64,000 nt of DNA from Exiguobacterium sp. Leaf196. GTDB taxonomy: Bacteria > Bacillota > Bacilli > Exiguobacteriales > Exiguobacteriaceae. Under the pieces are notes generated by a model. It saw nothing but the letters and a program-made list of their open reading frames with translations, was not told the DNA's origin and did not search any database. Positions 1 to 8,858 of the stretch are shown piece by piece. Position 1 is the stretch's first letter. Each line of letters opens with the position of its first letter. Both the position numbers and the translations under genes were made by a program. Where the stretch lies: contig NZ_LMPV01000006.1 in NCBI RefSeq assembly GCF_001423965.1, positions 558,001-622,000 on the forward strand, read 5' to 3'.

Positions 1-1133
1 ACGAAGGTGGACGTTACCGTGGTAATGTAACGGTTCGTACGGCATTAGAACTATCATTGAACGTACCGGCCGTTAAGATTTACGAGAAGATGAACATGTC
101 GAATTCGATTCAAAAACTCGTCGATATGGGAGTTGAAGTACCTGATGCGATCCGTTATGCCCCTTCTGCGGCACTCGGAACGATGGAAATCACACCTGTC
201 GAACTCGCAGGTGCTTACGCGACACTTGCCAACTATGGTGAATTCGTCCAACCGTACATCATCTCGAAAATCACGAAAGACGGAAAAGATATCTATAAAG
301 CAAAACCGAAGAAAAAACGGATCTATGAACCACGAACAGCTTACCTGACACTTGATATGATGCGTGGTGTCTTCACGAAAGGTACAGCGACGTTCGCTAA
401 AGCTAGATTGAACGTACCGGGAGATTGGGCCGGTAAGACGGGTACGACCAACGATGTCAAAGACTCTTATCTTGTTGGTTCTACTCCTGGTGTAACCCTT
501 GCCGTCTGGACAGGACACGACCAGAACAACTCACTCATCGGTCCGTCAACGTACTACCAACGTACGCAGACGCTCTGGTCACAGATGGCGAATGCATCGT
601 ATGGTGCGAACAGCAGTTACTTCAAATCTGGTGCCCGCTTCACGCAACCATCTTCTGTAACAGCAAATGACTTCCAAAACAGTGGTCGCTTCAAAGAAGA
701 AGATAAGAAGAAAAAAGCAGAAGAAGCAAAGAAAAAAGCCGAAGCGAAGAAACAGAAAGAAGTAGAAGAAAAGAAAAAAGAGGCAGACGCACAGAAGAAA
801 GAAGATCAACAAAAACAACAAGATCAAGCTAAAGAAAAAGCAGATGCTGAGGCAAAGAAAAAAGCAGCAGATGACGCAAAACGTGCTGCCGATGCAAAAG
901 CAAAAGCCGACGCAAAAGCAAAAGCCGACGCAAAAGCCGAAGCTGATGCAAAAGCAAAAGCTGAAGCCGATGCAAAAAAGAAAGCTGAAGCCGATGCAAA
1001 AGCAAAAGCTGAAGCCGATGCAAAAAAGAAAGCTGAAGCGGACGCTAAGAAAAAAGAGGCAGATGCGAAGAAACAGCAAGAGCAACAAAAGAAACAAGAT
1101 GAAAAGAAAAAAGATGCTGCTTCTGAAAACTAA
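1..1133 (+). CDS. ponA: Class A penicillin-binding protein (PBP1A/PonA-like), 3' part
   Basis: Bifunctional peptidoglycan synthase acting on the outer membrane face. Only the end of the gene is present; the first full codon in frame starts at 3. Visible is the transpeptidase domain after the catalytic SxxK: the S-x-N motif (SLN, bases 54-62) and the K-T-G-T motif (435-446) followed by a WTGHD stretch. From about base 690 the protein becomes a charged Lys/Ala/Glu/Asp/Gln tail of about 145 residues, built partly from tandem repeats. Class A PBPs of Bacillales often end in disordered tails, but this one is unusually regular. The internal TTG at 57 is not a start, because homologous sequence continues upstream of it. 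The gene ends in a terminator shared with acsA. Confidence 0.93.
   Translation, partial: EGGRYRGNVTVRTALELSLNVPAVKIYEKMNMSNSIQKLVDMGVEVPDAIRYAPSAALGTMEITPVELAGAYATLANYGEFVQPYIISKITKDGKDIYKAKPKKKRIYEPRTAYLTLDMMRGVFTKGTATFAKARLNVPGDWAGKTGTTNDVKDSYLVGSTPGVTLAVWTGHDQNNSLIGPSTYYQRTQTLWSQMANASYGANSSYFKSGARFTQPSSVTANDFQNSGRFKEEDKKKKAEEAKKKAEAKKQKEVEEKKKEADAQKKEDQQKQQDQAKEKADAEAKKKAADDAKRAADAKAKADAKAKADAKAEADAKAKAEADAKKKAEADAKAKAEADAKKKAEADAKKKEADAKKQQEQQKKQDEKKKDAASEN
945..1040 (+). repeat. 48-bp direct repeat (two copies) in the PBP tail
   Basis: Two adjacent 48-bp units, 945-992 and 993-1040, differ only in the last base. Each consists of two related 24-bp halves encoding ADAKAKAE- and ADAKKKAE-like octads. 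Looser copies of the same AlaAspAlaLys theme lie just upstream (about 888-944). In-frame repeats like these can gain or lose units by slippage, changing tail length without a frameshift. Confidence 0.85.
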
Positions 1134-1137
1134 CAAA

Positions 1138-1176
1138 AAGGATGAATCACCTGTTTCGGTGATTCATCCTTTTTTC
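1138..1176. terminator. Bidirectional terminator between ponA and acsA
   Basis: A 13-bp perfect inverted repeat (1139-1151 with 1158-1170) and 6-nt loop is followed by T residues on the plus strand and preceded by A residues, so it can stop both converging genes. Confidence 0.9.
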
Positions 1177-1180
1177 ATGT

Positions 1181-2884
1181 TCAATCCTCCATCGTCGATA
1201 AATCGCCCGTTTCCAAGTTCAACTCCCATGCTTTCAGAACACGGCGCATGATTTTACCACTTCGTGTCTTCGGCAACTTATCTCGGAAATCAATTTCTCT
1301 TGGGGCCGCGTGAGCAGCTAGACCTTCCTTGACGAATGCTTGGATTTCTTGTTTTAATTCATCCGTTGGCTCATAACCATCACGTAAGGCAATGAATGCC
1401 TTAATGATTTCGCCTCGCACCGGGTCTGGTTTCCCGATGACTCCGGCTTCCGCGACTGCTGGGTGCTCAACGAGACGGCTTTCAACTTCAAACGGACCGA
1501 CCCGTTCTCCAGCGGTCATGATGACGTCATCAACACGCCCCTGGAACCAGAAATAGCCTTCATCGTCCATATAGGCAGAATCGCCTGACACATACCATCC
1601 TTTAAAGAAATAGGATTCATATTTTTGTGGATTGTTCCAAATTTGACGCATCATCGATGGCCACGGTGTTTTCAAGGCAAGGTTACCCATCCGGAACGGT
1701 GGTAACTCGTTTCCTTGATCATCAATGATCGCAGCTTGGGTTCCTGGAATTGGTTTCCCCATCGATCCCGGTTTAATGTCCATCGACTTGTAGTTACAAA
1801 TCATCATCGCGCCCGTTTCTGTCATCCACCATGTATCATGAATGCGTTGGTCAAATGCTTCTTTTCCCCAACGAATAACTTCTGGATTCAATGGTTCTCC
1901 GACAGACAACACATGACGAAGACTTGAAAGATCATGGTGATTCGCGACGTCCGCCCCCGCTCCCATTAACATCCGGAAAGCAGTTGGCGCGCTATACCAG
2001 ACCGTTACGTTATACTTCTCGATAACACTATACCAGAAATCTGGATTGAAACGTCCACCGACAACTACGTTCGTTGCCCCATTTAAGAACGGTGCGAAGA
2101 TACCGTAACTTGTTCCTGTGACCCACCCTGGATCAGCCGTGCACCAGTAGACATCGTCTTCTTGTAGATCGAGTACCCAACGTCCTGTCATTAAATGCTG
2201 AATCATCGCATTTTGAACATGGAGGACACCTTTTGGCTTCCCTGTCGATCCTGAAGTATAGTGCAAGATCAATCCGTCTTCACGATCCAACCAGACCGGT
2301 TCGAATACATCGGATGCTTGTTTGAACGCTTTTCGGAAATCAAGTAATGTTTCTGATTCTTCAACGCCTTCATCAACGAGTACTACTTTTTCAAGTGATT
2401 CCAGTTCCCCAACTGGAACACGCGGGAGCAACGCTTTCGTTGTCACGAGTAGTTTCGCTTCAGAATCAACTAAACGATCACGAACAGCTTGTTCCATGAA
2501 TGCTTCAAACAACGGACCGACGATCGCCCCTACTTTCAGTGCACCAAGTAGGGCAAAGTACAGTTCTGGTGAGCGTGGCATGAAGATGAAAATCCGGTCA
2601 CCCGTTTTGACTCCTGCATCGACTAATACGTTTGCCGCTTTATTCGTCAATCGTTTCATGTCTGCATAGGTGAATCGTTGTTCCGTCATTCCATCGAAAT
2701 AGATCAGCGCATCCTTGTTCGCCCGCTCGCCTTCTGCGTGGCGGTCTATTGCTTCATAGGCCATGTTGACTTTCCCCGTTGTCGCCCATGAAAAGTACTG
2801 CTCAGCATCTTTCCAGTCGTACGTGTTCGTTTCATCATACTCTGCTAACCAATGCTTCCCCGGAAGCGCTTTCAAAACTTTCAT
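1181..2884 (-). CDS. acsA: Acetyl-CoA synthetase AcsA
   Basis: AMP-forming acetate:CoA ligase that activates acetate to acetyl-CoA. 567 residues, close to the 572 of B. subtilis AcsA. The AMP-binding P-loop TSGSTGKPKG is at about 210-219, a second core stretch (ADPGWVTGTSYG) near 250, the hinge region GDSAYMDDEGYF lies in the last third, and the C-terminal PKTRSGKIMRR motif carries the catalytic lysine (about K544). By homology this lysine is acetylated by AcuA and deacetylated by AcuC; both genes are divergent next to it (3031-5504). The ATG has a strong GGGGAGG ribosome site. A good sigma-A promoter lies at 2918-2945. Confidence 0.97.
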   Translation of the reverse strand: MKVLKALPGKHWLAEYDETNTYDWKDAEQYFSWATTGKVNMAYEAIDRHAEGERANKDALIYFDGMTEQRFTYADMKRLTNKAANVLVDAGVKTGDRIFIFMPRSPELYFALLGALKVGAIVGPLFEAFMEQAVRDRLVDSEAKLLVTTKALLPRVPVGELESLEKVVLVDEGVEESETLLDFRKAFKQASDVFEPVWLDREDGLILHYTSGSTGKPKGVLHVQNAMIQHLMTGRWVLDLQEDDVYWCTADPGWVTGTSYGIFAPFLNGATNVVVGGRFNPDFWYSVIEKYNVTVWYSAPTAFRMLMGAGADVANHHDLSSLRHVLSVGEPLNPEVIRWGKEAFDQRIHDTWWMTETGAMMICNYKSMDIKPGSMGKPIPGTQAAIIDDQGNELPPFRMGNLALKTPWPSMMRQIWNNPQKYESYFFKGWYVSGDSAYMDDEGYFWFQGRVDDVIMTAGERVGPFEVESRLVEHPAVAEAGVIGKPDPVRGEIIKAFIALRDGYEPTDELKQEIQAFVKEGLAAHAAPREIDFRDKLPKTRSGKIMRRVLKAWELNLETGDLSTMED

Positions 2885-2917
2885 GTCTCGTTCCTCCCCT
2901 TCTATGTTTTCCTCTTT

Positions 2918-2945
2918 ATTATAAGCTAGTTATCCGTCAGTTCAA
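2918..2945 (-). promoter_or_regulatory. acsA promoter (sigma-A type)
   Basis: On the minus strand TTGAAC (2940-2945) and a perfect TATAAT (2918-2923) are separated by 16 bp, about 35 bp upstream of the acsA start codon. Confidence 0.7.
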
Positions 2946-2983
2946 TCCATTTGCCGTCAATTTGTTAAAAAATCCCTCTCTTT

Positions 2984-3006
2984 ACTCAAGCGCTTTCGTC
3001 TATAAT
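2984..3006 (+). promoter_or_regulatory. cre site overlapping the acuABC promoter
   Basis: A near-palindromic CcpA site, on the minus strand CGAAAGCGCTTGAG (2985-2998), abuts a perfect -10 TATAAT (3001-3006) for acuA; the -35 is poor. The position inside the core promoter implies repression by CcpA on preferred sugars, as known for acs/acu in B. subtilis. ccpA is in this window at 6404-7414. Confidence 0.75.
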
Positions 3007-3030
3007 GAGTAGGAAGGTGGTGACGCTTAC

Positions 3031-3663
3031 ATGTTTGAAAAACAATTCAATCATCGGACGCATGAAACATCACTCGGTCCTGTTGACATCGAAGGTCCCG
3101 TACCGAGTCAAACACTAGCAACGTATACACTCGATTCAGGGTTAACGGCTTTTCGTCCACCCGCTGAACAACATCAAGCGCTCGTTGAGATCGCAGACCT
3201 TGAAGAAGGACGGATCATCGTCGCTCGTCAAGGAACGGAAATCATCGGTTATGTGACTTACTTATATCCTGATCCCTATGAAACATGGAGTGAGGGAAAC
3301 AATCCGTACATCTTGGAACTCGGGGCGATTGAAGTCTCCTCTCGGTTCCGCGGACAACAGATTGGTAAAAAATTGCTTGAAATCTCCATGCTAGATCCTG
3401 CCATGGAACATTATTTAATTCTAACGACTGAATATTATTGGCATTGGGACTTAAAAGGGAGTGGACTATCAGTGTGGGATTACCGGAAGATCATGGAGAA
3501 GATGATGAACCATGGTGGTCTTGTCTTTTTCCCGACCGATGATCCGGAAATCGCCTCCCACCCTGCTAACTGCCTGATGGCACGTATCGGAAAACACGTC
3601 TCACCTGAAGTCGTCGCTCATTTTGATGCGCTACGCTTGAGAAGACGCTTCATGTATGACTGA
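3031..3663 (+). CDS. acuA: Protein acetyltransferase AcuA
   Basis: GNAT-family protein N-epsilon-lysine acetyltransferase that, in B. subtilis, inactivates AcsA by acetylating its catalytic lysine. 210 residues, the same length as the B. subtilis protein. The acetyl-CoA binding motif RGQQIGKK is at about 107-114 after the beta strand LELGAIEVSS. The ATG is preceded by AGGAAGGTGG. First gene of acuABC, divergent from its target acsA; the promoter carries a cre site. Confidence 0.96.
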   Translation: MFEKQFNHRTHETSLGPVDIEGPVPSQTLATYTLDSGLTAFRPPAEQHQALVEIADLEEGRIIVARQGTEIIGYVTYLYPDPYETWSEGNNPYILELGAIEVSSRFRGQQIGKKLLEISMLDPAMEHYLILTTEYYWHWDLKGSGLSVWDYRKIMEKMMNHGGLVFFPTDDPEIASHPANCLMARIGKHVSPEVVAHFDALRLRRRFMYD

Positions 3664-3681
3664 GCTCGAGGAGGAATCGTC

Positions 3682-4314
3682 ATGTTAATCGAACAAATCA
3701 TGAATACGACGTGCATCACGATGCAACCGACGAATTCCATCGCGCATGCGGTTGAACTCATGCAACGTCATCAGATTCGTCATATTCTCGTCGTTAATGC
3801 CCGTCATGAACTCGTCGGTCTTGTCGGACTAAAGGAAATTCAAAGCGCGAGTAGCATCTTTCATCCGGACACAGCAAAACAAGACCTACAGTATCCCGTT
3901 TCAAGCATTATGATCGAAAGCCCTGTCACGGCCCATCCGCTTGATTTTCTAGAAGATGCGGCTGTGCTGTTTTATGAATATCGCTTATCCTGCCTGCCAA
4001 TCGTCCGCGGTCGACGTCTTGTCGGTATCGTCACGGAAACGGATCTGTTACGGACATTCGTTCAGTTGACGGGTGCACTCGAACCAAGTTCCCAAATCGA
4101 GATCCGTGTCGAGAATACAGCAGGTACATTAGCGAAGATTTCCGCACTGCTTGCTAAAACGAATATTAATATTTTAAATGTACTCGTGTATCCAACAGAC
4201 GATCCTTATGTCCGGATTGTTGCGTTTCGTGTTCAGACGATGAATCCAATTCGGATCATCGAGAAGTTACGCAAAGAAGGATTCGATGTACTTGGACCGG
4301 ATGTGAGCAGATGA
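3682..4314 (+). CDS. acuB: AcuB: CBS-pair/ACT domain protein
   Basis: Second acu gene; biochemical role unproven, presumably a small-molecule sensor for the acetylation switch. 210 residues: two CBS motifs (about 5-60 and 75-130; MNTTCITMQPTNSIAHAVEL and MIESPVTAHPLDFLEDA start them), then an ACT domain (about 140-205, IRVENTAGTLAKISALLAKT). CBS pairs usually bind adenylates and ACT domains amino acids or similar ligands. GAGGAGG ribosome site. The stop codon overlaps the acuC start (ATGA at 4311-4314), so the two are translationally coupled. Confidence 0.94.
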   Translation: MLIEQIMNTTCITMQPTNSIAHAVELMQRHQIRHILVVNARHELVGLVGLKEIQSASSIFHPDTAKQDLQYPVSSIMIESPVTAHPLDFLEDAAVLFYEYRLSCLPIVRGRRLVGIVTETDLLRTFVQLTGALEPSSQIEIRVENTAGTLAKISALLAKTNINILNVLVYPTDDPYVRIVAFRVQTMNPIRIIEKLRKEGFDVLGPDVSR

Positions 4315-5504
4315 AGGATTTTGCTTATCTGTATAGTCCTGAAGAAGCAACCTATCGATTTTCCGAGACCCACCCATTTAACCCAATCCGTCTCGAATTA
4401 ACCGTTTCCTTGCTTGAATCGATGCATCAATTAGATGACATCCCTTGTATCGCCCCACGTCATGCGACCGATGAAGAATTGGCACTCGTTCATGATCAGG
4501 ATTATATTGCTGCTGTCAAAGCAGCCGGAACCGGAGTATTATCACCACTCAAGGCACAGATGTACGGTCTTGGTACGGAAGATACTCCCTTGTTTCAAGA
4601 CATGCATTCGGGTGCTTCCCTCCTTGTCGGCGGAACGATTGAAGCATGTGACCTCGTCTTATCTGGTCAGTATAAACGCACCTTTCATATCGGCGGTGGA
4701 TTACATCACGGGTTCCGCGGACGTGCTTCAGGGTTTTGTGTCTATAACGATACGGCTGTCGCCATGGCGGCGATGATTGAAAAATATCACTGTAAAATCC
4801 TTTATGTCGATACGGATGCTCACCACGGGGATGGTGTGCAATGGGCCTTTTATAATCGAAATGATGTCATGACACTATCTCTCCATGAAACGGGGCGCTA
4901 CTTATTTCCAGGAACGGGGATGGTAACGGAGAGAGGATCTGAAGAAGGATACGGTTTTAGCTGGAATGTACCACTGGATGCTTTTACGGAAGACGATTCG
5001 TTTTTACTTGCTTATGAGACGGCACTCTTTGAGGCATGCGAGTTGTTTCAACCGGATCTCATCATCACACAAAATGGCGCTGATGCGCACGTGCTTGACC
5101 CATTGACGCATCTATCCTTAACGATGAAAAGTTATGAAAAGATTCCTCAAATCGCTGTGGCTGCGGCAGAAAAGTATACAGATGGAAAAATCGTTGCTTT
5201 AGGCGGCGGTGGTTATGATTGGTATCGTGTCGTTCCTCGCGCGTGGAGTCAGGTTTTTGCTGCCATGACAGGACAAGATCCTTTTCACGGGGAAATTCCA
5301 ATTGCATGGCAAGAACGATGGGGCGGACAGGAAATAGCGCCACCCACGCACTGGCATGATCCGTCACCACTTTATCCCGCAATTCCAAGACGTCCTGAAA
5401 TTGAAGAAAAAAATTGGGAGACCGTCAAACGATTGATTTGGCCATTCGTAAACGATGAACGTAAAAAACAACTGACAGCGATTTCCCCCTATTCCGCTGA
5501 TTAA
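4311..5504 (+). CDS. acuC: Acetoin utilization deacetylase AcuC
   Basis: Zinc-dependent class I HDAC-type lysine deacetylase that reactivates acetylated AcsA in B. subtilis. 397 residues (family about 390). The catalytic His pair is in GGGLHHGFRGRA (132-133), the zinc-binding DTDAHHGDG at about 167-175, and the late GGGGYDWYR motif is intact. No independent ribosome site is obvious; translation probably depends on coupling to acuB. No clear terminator follows. In B. subtilis motPS and ccpA follow; here motPS are absent and a lipoprotein gene takes the place. Confidence 0.96.
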   Translation: MKDFAYLYSPEEATYRFSETHPFNPIRLELTVSLLESMHQLDDIPCIAPRHATDEELALVHDQDYIAAVKAAGTGVLSPLKAQMYGLGTEDTPLFQDMHSGASLLVGGTIEACDLVLSGQYKRTFHIGGGLHHGFRGRASGFCVYNDTAVAMAAMIEKYHCKILYVDTDAHHGDGVQWAFYNRNDVMTLSLHETGRYLFPGTGMVTERGSEEGYGFSWNVPLDAFTEDDSFLLAYETALFEACELFQPDLIITQNGADAHVLDPLTHLSLTMKSYEKIPQIAVAAAEKYTDGKIVALGGGGYDWYRVVPRAWSQVFAAMTGQDPFHGEIPIAWQERWGGQEIAPPTHWHDPSPLYPAIPRRPEIEEKNWETVKRLIWPFVNDERKKQLTAISPYSAD

Positions 5505-5606
5505 TTGACTTTTTATCTTCACATTTATTTCGTTCGGAGTTCACATCTTGTTGCTATACTAAATATGGAATTTTTACTTAGTAAACGAATAGTTGGGGGA
5601 ATCATC

Positions 5607-6350
5607 ATGAAAAAGGCATGGCTTTACTCCGGTCTCATTCTGTCGACAGGGATCGTACTTGCAGGATGTGGGAATGAAAAGCAGGCAATGGATCACGATA
5701 ACATGCAAGGGGCCGGAAAACCGACCGTCGACGTCACTGTCGATATCCCAGCAAAGACAATGGATGAAGATGCCGTCGTCTTTAAAGCATCCGCGGTCGA
5801 AAAGAAAAAGCCCGTCAACCTTGAGGACGTGACGTTTGAAGTTTGGAAAGCTGGAAAACAAGATGGGGCACATCAAAAATTCAAAGCAACCTTGAAAAAG
5901 ACAGGTTTCTATCAAGCAGAAGCCAAACTTGCTGAAGGTGAATACGAAGGTCTCTATCATATTAATGATAAAAAAGGACTCCATCACATGGATAAGATCT
6001 CTTTTGTCGTCATGGATCATTCACATGAAAAAGAGGAAGCATCGCATGAACACGAAGCCGTCGATGGTCTGTCTGTCCATTATATGGGTGCGACGAAAGT
6101 AAAGGCTGGTGCTGACCTCCCTGTCTCCTTTCACGTTTTTCTCGATGGAAAACCATTAAAGGCGAACGTTCAAGTCGAAGTCATTGAAACCGGTATTGAA
6201 AAACATAATTATGTTCCATTAACTAAAAAAGGTGATGCATACAGCGGAAAAGTCACATTGAACGCCCCCGGTCAGACGACGGTGCGTCTGCACGTCGAAA
6301 ATGATCAACTCCACCATCACCAAGATGAACTCATCACCGTCACAAAATGA
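5607..6350 (+). CDS. His-rich lipoprotein with YtkA/FixH-like domains
   Basis: Probable surface lipoprotein of 247 residues. The start at 5607 follows a GGGGGA site and gives a classic signal: MKKAWLYSG, hydrophobic core, lipobox LAGC with Cys at 18. The mature part holds two Ig-like repeats of the YtkA-like/FixH class (about 35-135 and 150-247), joined by a His/Glu/Met-rich linker (MDHSHEKEEASHEHE). More His clusters (MDHDNM, LHHMD, HHHQDE) suggest metal binding, perhaps copper or zinc; this is inference. A promoter is possible upstream (TATACT at 5555-5560). It ends in a terminator shared with ccpA. Confidence 0.85.
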   Translation: MKKAWLYSGLILSTGIVLAGCGNEKQAMDHDNMQGAGKPTVDVTVDIPAKTMDEDAVVFKASAVEKKKPVNLEDVTFEVWKAGKQDGAHQKFKATLKKTGFYQAEAKLAEGEYEGLYHINDKKGLHHMDKISFVVMDHSHEKEEASHEHEAVDGLSVHYMGATKVKAGADLPVSFHVFLDGKPLKANVQVEVIETGIEKHNYVPLTKKGDAYSGKVTLNAPGQTTVRLHVENDQLHHHQDELITVTK

Positions 6351-6400
6351 AAAAGCGTCTCTTTTTTCAAGCAGCTTGCTTGAGAGAAGAGACGCTTTTT
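6350..6400. terminator. Bidirectional terminator (lipoprotein / ccpA)
   Basis: Outer stem of about 12 bp (6351-6363 with 6387-6399) flanked by A and T runs, with an inner perfect hairpin TCAAGCA/TGCTTGA (6367-6383). It serves both convergent genes. Confidence 0.9.
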
Positions 6401-6403
6401 CGA

Positions 6404-7414
6404 TTAAGGGCGTGTCGAATCCCGTTGTTCGATTCGGTGTGGTAACGTGACATCGTTCGTTTCGATTTCTTCTTTGTTCAAAATCTTTGTCAAAAGACGC
6501 ATCGAGACTGCTCCAATATCATACATCGGCTGAACGACAGTCGTCAGTTTCGGACGAATCATCGTCGCAAGACGTGTATTATCGTGTCCGATGACTTCAA
6601 AGTCTTCTGGAACACGGTGTCCGGCATCTTGTAAGGCATGGATGACACCAAGAGCCATCTCATCTGTTCCAGCAAAAATCGCACGTGGGCAATCTTCTCC
6701 AAGTTCAAGCAACTGGTTCATCGCCTTCATTCCTGAATCATACGTATAGTTTCCAAGGACGACGTTTTGTTCGCTGAATGGAAGGTTCGCCTCTTCGAGC
6801 GCTCGACGATAACCAGCAAATTTCTTTTCGCCATTGATTTGCTGTTCAAGTGGACCAGTGATGAACCCGATCCGTTCATGTCCACGGTCAATCAATGATT
6901 TGACGGCGTCATGTGCAGCACTTTCGTAATCGATGTTGACGGCAGGAAGGTCATAATCTTGATTTAGTGTCGCAGCGAGAACGATGGGCACAGGTGATGT
7001 CTTGAATTCACGAACGAGATCCTCATGTAGACGCCCACCCATGAAGATGATCCCATCAACCTGTTTTCCAAGTAATGTATTGAGCAAATGGATTTCTTTT
7101 TCTCGATTTTGGTCGGAGTTACAAAGAATGATGTTATATTTATACATCGTCGCAACATCTTCAATCCCCCGTGCTAAATCCGCAAAAAAGATGTTCGAGA
7201 TATCGGGTACGATGACACCGACAGTCGTCGTTTTTTTACTTGCAAGTCCACGAGCAACAGCGTTTGGGCGGTAACCCAGTTGTTCGATTGCATCTTGGAC
7301 CTTCTTTCGTGTGGATGGTTTAACGTTCGGATTCCCGTTGACGACACGCGATACGGTCGCCATCGAGACAGCCGCCTCTCGTGCGACGTCATAAATCGTA
7401 ATATTACTATTCAA
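6404..7414 (-). CDS. ccpA: Catabolite control protein CcpA
   Basis: LacI/GalR-family master regulator of carbon catabolite control; binds cre sites with HPr(Ser-P). 336 residues (334 in B. subtilis). The N-terminal helix-turn-helix [20 protein letters not shown] and hinge [14 protein letters not shown] are nearly identical to known CcpA, followed by the periplasmic-binding-like core. The chosen start is a TTG at 7414: AAAGGAGG lies 8 nt upstream and the product then begins (M)NSNITIYD as in homologs. An upstream TTG at 7447 lacks a ribosome site. It follows aroA in the same direction, as in B. subtilis, but 158 bp separate the two genes. Confidence 0.97.
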   Translation of the reverse strand: MNSNITIYDVAREAAVSMATVSRVVNGNPNVKPSTRKKVQDAIEQLGYRPNAVARGLASKKTTTVGVIVPDISNIFFADLARGIEDVATMYKYNIILCNSDQNREKEIHLLNTLLGKQVDGIIFMGGRLHEDLVREFKTSPVPIVLAATLNQDYDLPAVNIDYESAAHDAVKSLIDRGHERIGFITGPLEQQINGEKKFAGYRRALEEANLPFSEQNVVLGNYTYDSGMKAMNQLLELGEDCPRAIFAGTDEMALGVIHALQDAGHRVPEDFEVIGHDNTRLATMIRPKLTTVVQPMYDIGAVSMRLLTKILNKEEIETNDVTLPHRIEQRDSTRP

Positions 7415-7529
7415 AACAAATTCCTCCTTTAGTATGATCCATCTCAAGTGTTTTCATTTCGTTTTCATTTTTAGGCAACACGAAAGGAAGACAGGAAAAG
7501 ATAGTTTTCTTTTCCCATTCTTCCTTCAT

Positions 7530-7544
7530 TGTAAAACGTTTTCA
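7530..7544. promoter_or_regulatory. cre-like palindrome upstream of ccpA
   Basis: TGTAAAACGTTTTCA has two good half sites around a central CG but is one base longer than the standard cre. It could serve autoregulation of ccpA. The match is imperfect, so confidence is low. Confidence 0.35.
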
Positions 7545-7572
7545 TTCGCTTTAGGTCACCCTTTTTCGAAAA

Positions 7573-8658
7573 TCATTGAACGTTTAGTGCCGGAAAGGTA
7601 GTCGTCAAGTTTTCGACGAACGTATCGAATTCTTGGAAATCAAGTTGTTGGTTCGCATCAGATAGTGCGAGTGCCGGAAACGGATGGACTTCAACCATGA
7701 CAGCATCAGCACCGATCGCGTAAGCCGCTTTCGCTGTTGGCAACAGAAGATCCTTCCGTCCTGTCGAATGCGTCACATCGACCATGACAGGAAGATGTGT
7801 CTCTTGCTTCAGAATTGGAACTGCTGAGATATCAAGCGTGTTCCGTGTTGCACGTTCATATGTCCGAATGCCGCGCTCACACAAAATGACTTGATCGTTA
7901 CCACTTGCCATGATGTACTCAGCCGCGTACATGAACTCCTCGAGTGTTGCAGCAAGTCCTCGTTTTAAAAGAACCGGCTTATTTGTACGACCGACTTCTT
8001 TTAGTAAATCGAAGTTTTGCATGTTGCGTGCGCCAACCTGGATAATGTCGACATATGGTAAAGCAGATTCAACCGCACTCGGCGTCATGATTTCAGTGAT
8101 GACATGCAAACCGTGCGCGTCCGCTGCTTTTTTCAACATTTTTAGACCCTCGAGTCCAAGACCTTGGAAGTCGTAAGGTGATGTGCGTGGTTTGTACGCT
8201 CCACCTCGCATGAACTTCACGCCGTGTTTCGCGAGTTGTTCCGCGACTTCGAATACTTGTTCCTCGCTCTCGACCGCACATGGTCCAGCAATCAATTGTT
8301 GAGAACCATCTCCGATGACAGCATCTCCGATTCGGATGATCGTGTTCGTCGGTTTTTGTTTCCGTGATACGAGTAATTTCCGAGTCCGATCTTCTCCTTG
8401 TAATTCAAGAGAAGCTTTGAAAATTTCTTTAAATACATGCTGAAGGCGTCCTGTTTCAAAAGGTCCATGGTTATTAGCAGCAATTGATTCGAGCATTTGA
8501 CGTTCCCGAACAGGGTCGTAACGGTCAAGCCCTTGTGCTCGTTTGACTTTTCCGATTTCGACAGCAATTTGACCACGTCGGTTCATCAATTCCAATAATT
8601 CTGCATTCACTAAATCGAGTTCATCCCGTAATCTTTTTAATTCTGCGTGTTGATCCAT
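7573..8658 (-). CDS. aroA: Bifunctional DAHP synthase / chorismate mutase AroA(G)
   Basis: First step of the shikimate pathway (PEP + erythrose 4-phosphate to DAHP) fused to an N-terminal AroQ-type chorismate mutase, which in B. subtilis acts as the feedback sensor. 361 residues (358 in B. subtilis). Residues 1-85 are the mutase ([20 protein letters not shown] with catalytic Arg and Lys positions); residues about 110-361 are the DAHP synthase barrel ([41 protein letters not shown]). ATG after AGGGAG. It lies upstream of ccpA on the same strand and has its own promoter at 8703-8731. Confidence 0.97.
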   Translation of the reverse strand: MDQHAELKRLRDELDLVNAELLELMNRRGQIAVEIGKVKRAQGLDRYDPVRERQMLESIAANNHGPFETGRLQHVFKEIFKASLELQGEDRTRKLLVSRKQKPTNTIIRIGDAVIGDGSQQLIAGPCAVESEEQVFEVAEQLAKHGVKFMRGGAYKPRTSPYDFQGLGLEGLKMLKKAADAHGLHVITEIMTPSAVESALPYVDIIQVGARNMQNFDLLKEVGRTNKPVLLKRGLAATLEEFMYAAEYIMASGNDQVILCERGIRTYERATRNTLDISAVPILKQETHLPVMVDVTHSTGRKDLLLPTAKAAYAIGADAVMVEVHPFPALALSDANQQLDFQEFDTFVENLTTTFPALNVQ

Positions 8659-8702
8659 GTCCTACCACTCCCTAATCAGCATATAGCTCGTAATAGCAAC
8701 TA

Positions 8703-8731
8703 ATTATAACGAACTCTTTCCATGTTGTACA
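8703..8731 (-). promoter_or_regulatory. aroA promoter
   Basis: Minus strand TGTACA (8726-8731), 17-bp spacer, perfect TATAAT (8703-8708), about 45 bp before the aroA start. Confidence 0.65.
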
Positions 8732-8815
8732 TAAAGAAGCTGCATGATTTCTTAAAATATGAAAATAAATTACGTTTTTTCATATAATTTTTTCTACGTT
8801 TTCTCTATAAAGAAA

Positions 8816-8846
8816 CATAGAAAAAGAGCCCTCATGATGAGAGCTC
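8816..8846 (-). terminator. Terminator after ytxGH
   Basis: Minus-strand hairpin with GAGC/GCTC outer arms and CTCAT/ATGAG inner arms (8826-8846), followed by five T residues; it sits just after the ytxH stop codon. Confidence 0.75.
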
Positions 8847-8858
8847 CGTATTCACTTC

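Noticed and set aside
579-1136. 185-codon open frame on the minus strand rich in Phe, Leu and Cys
   Set aside because: It is the complement of the Lys/Ala-rich PBP tail; composition and lack of a ribosome site show it is a shadow.
7414-7447. Longer N-terminus of CcpA starting at 7447
   Set aside because: It would include the AAAGGAGG ribosome site in the coding region; the TTG at 7414 matches homologs.
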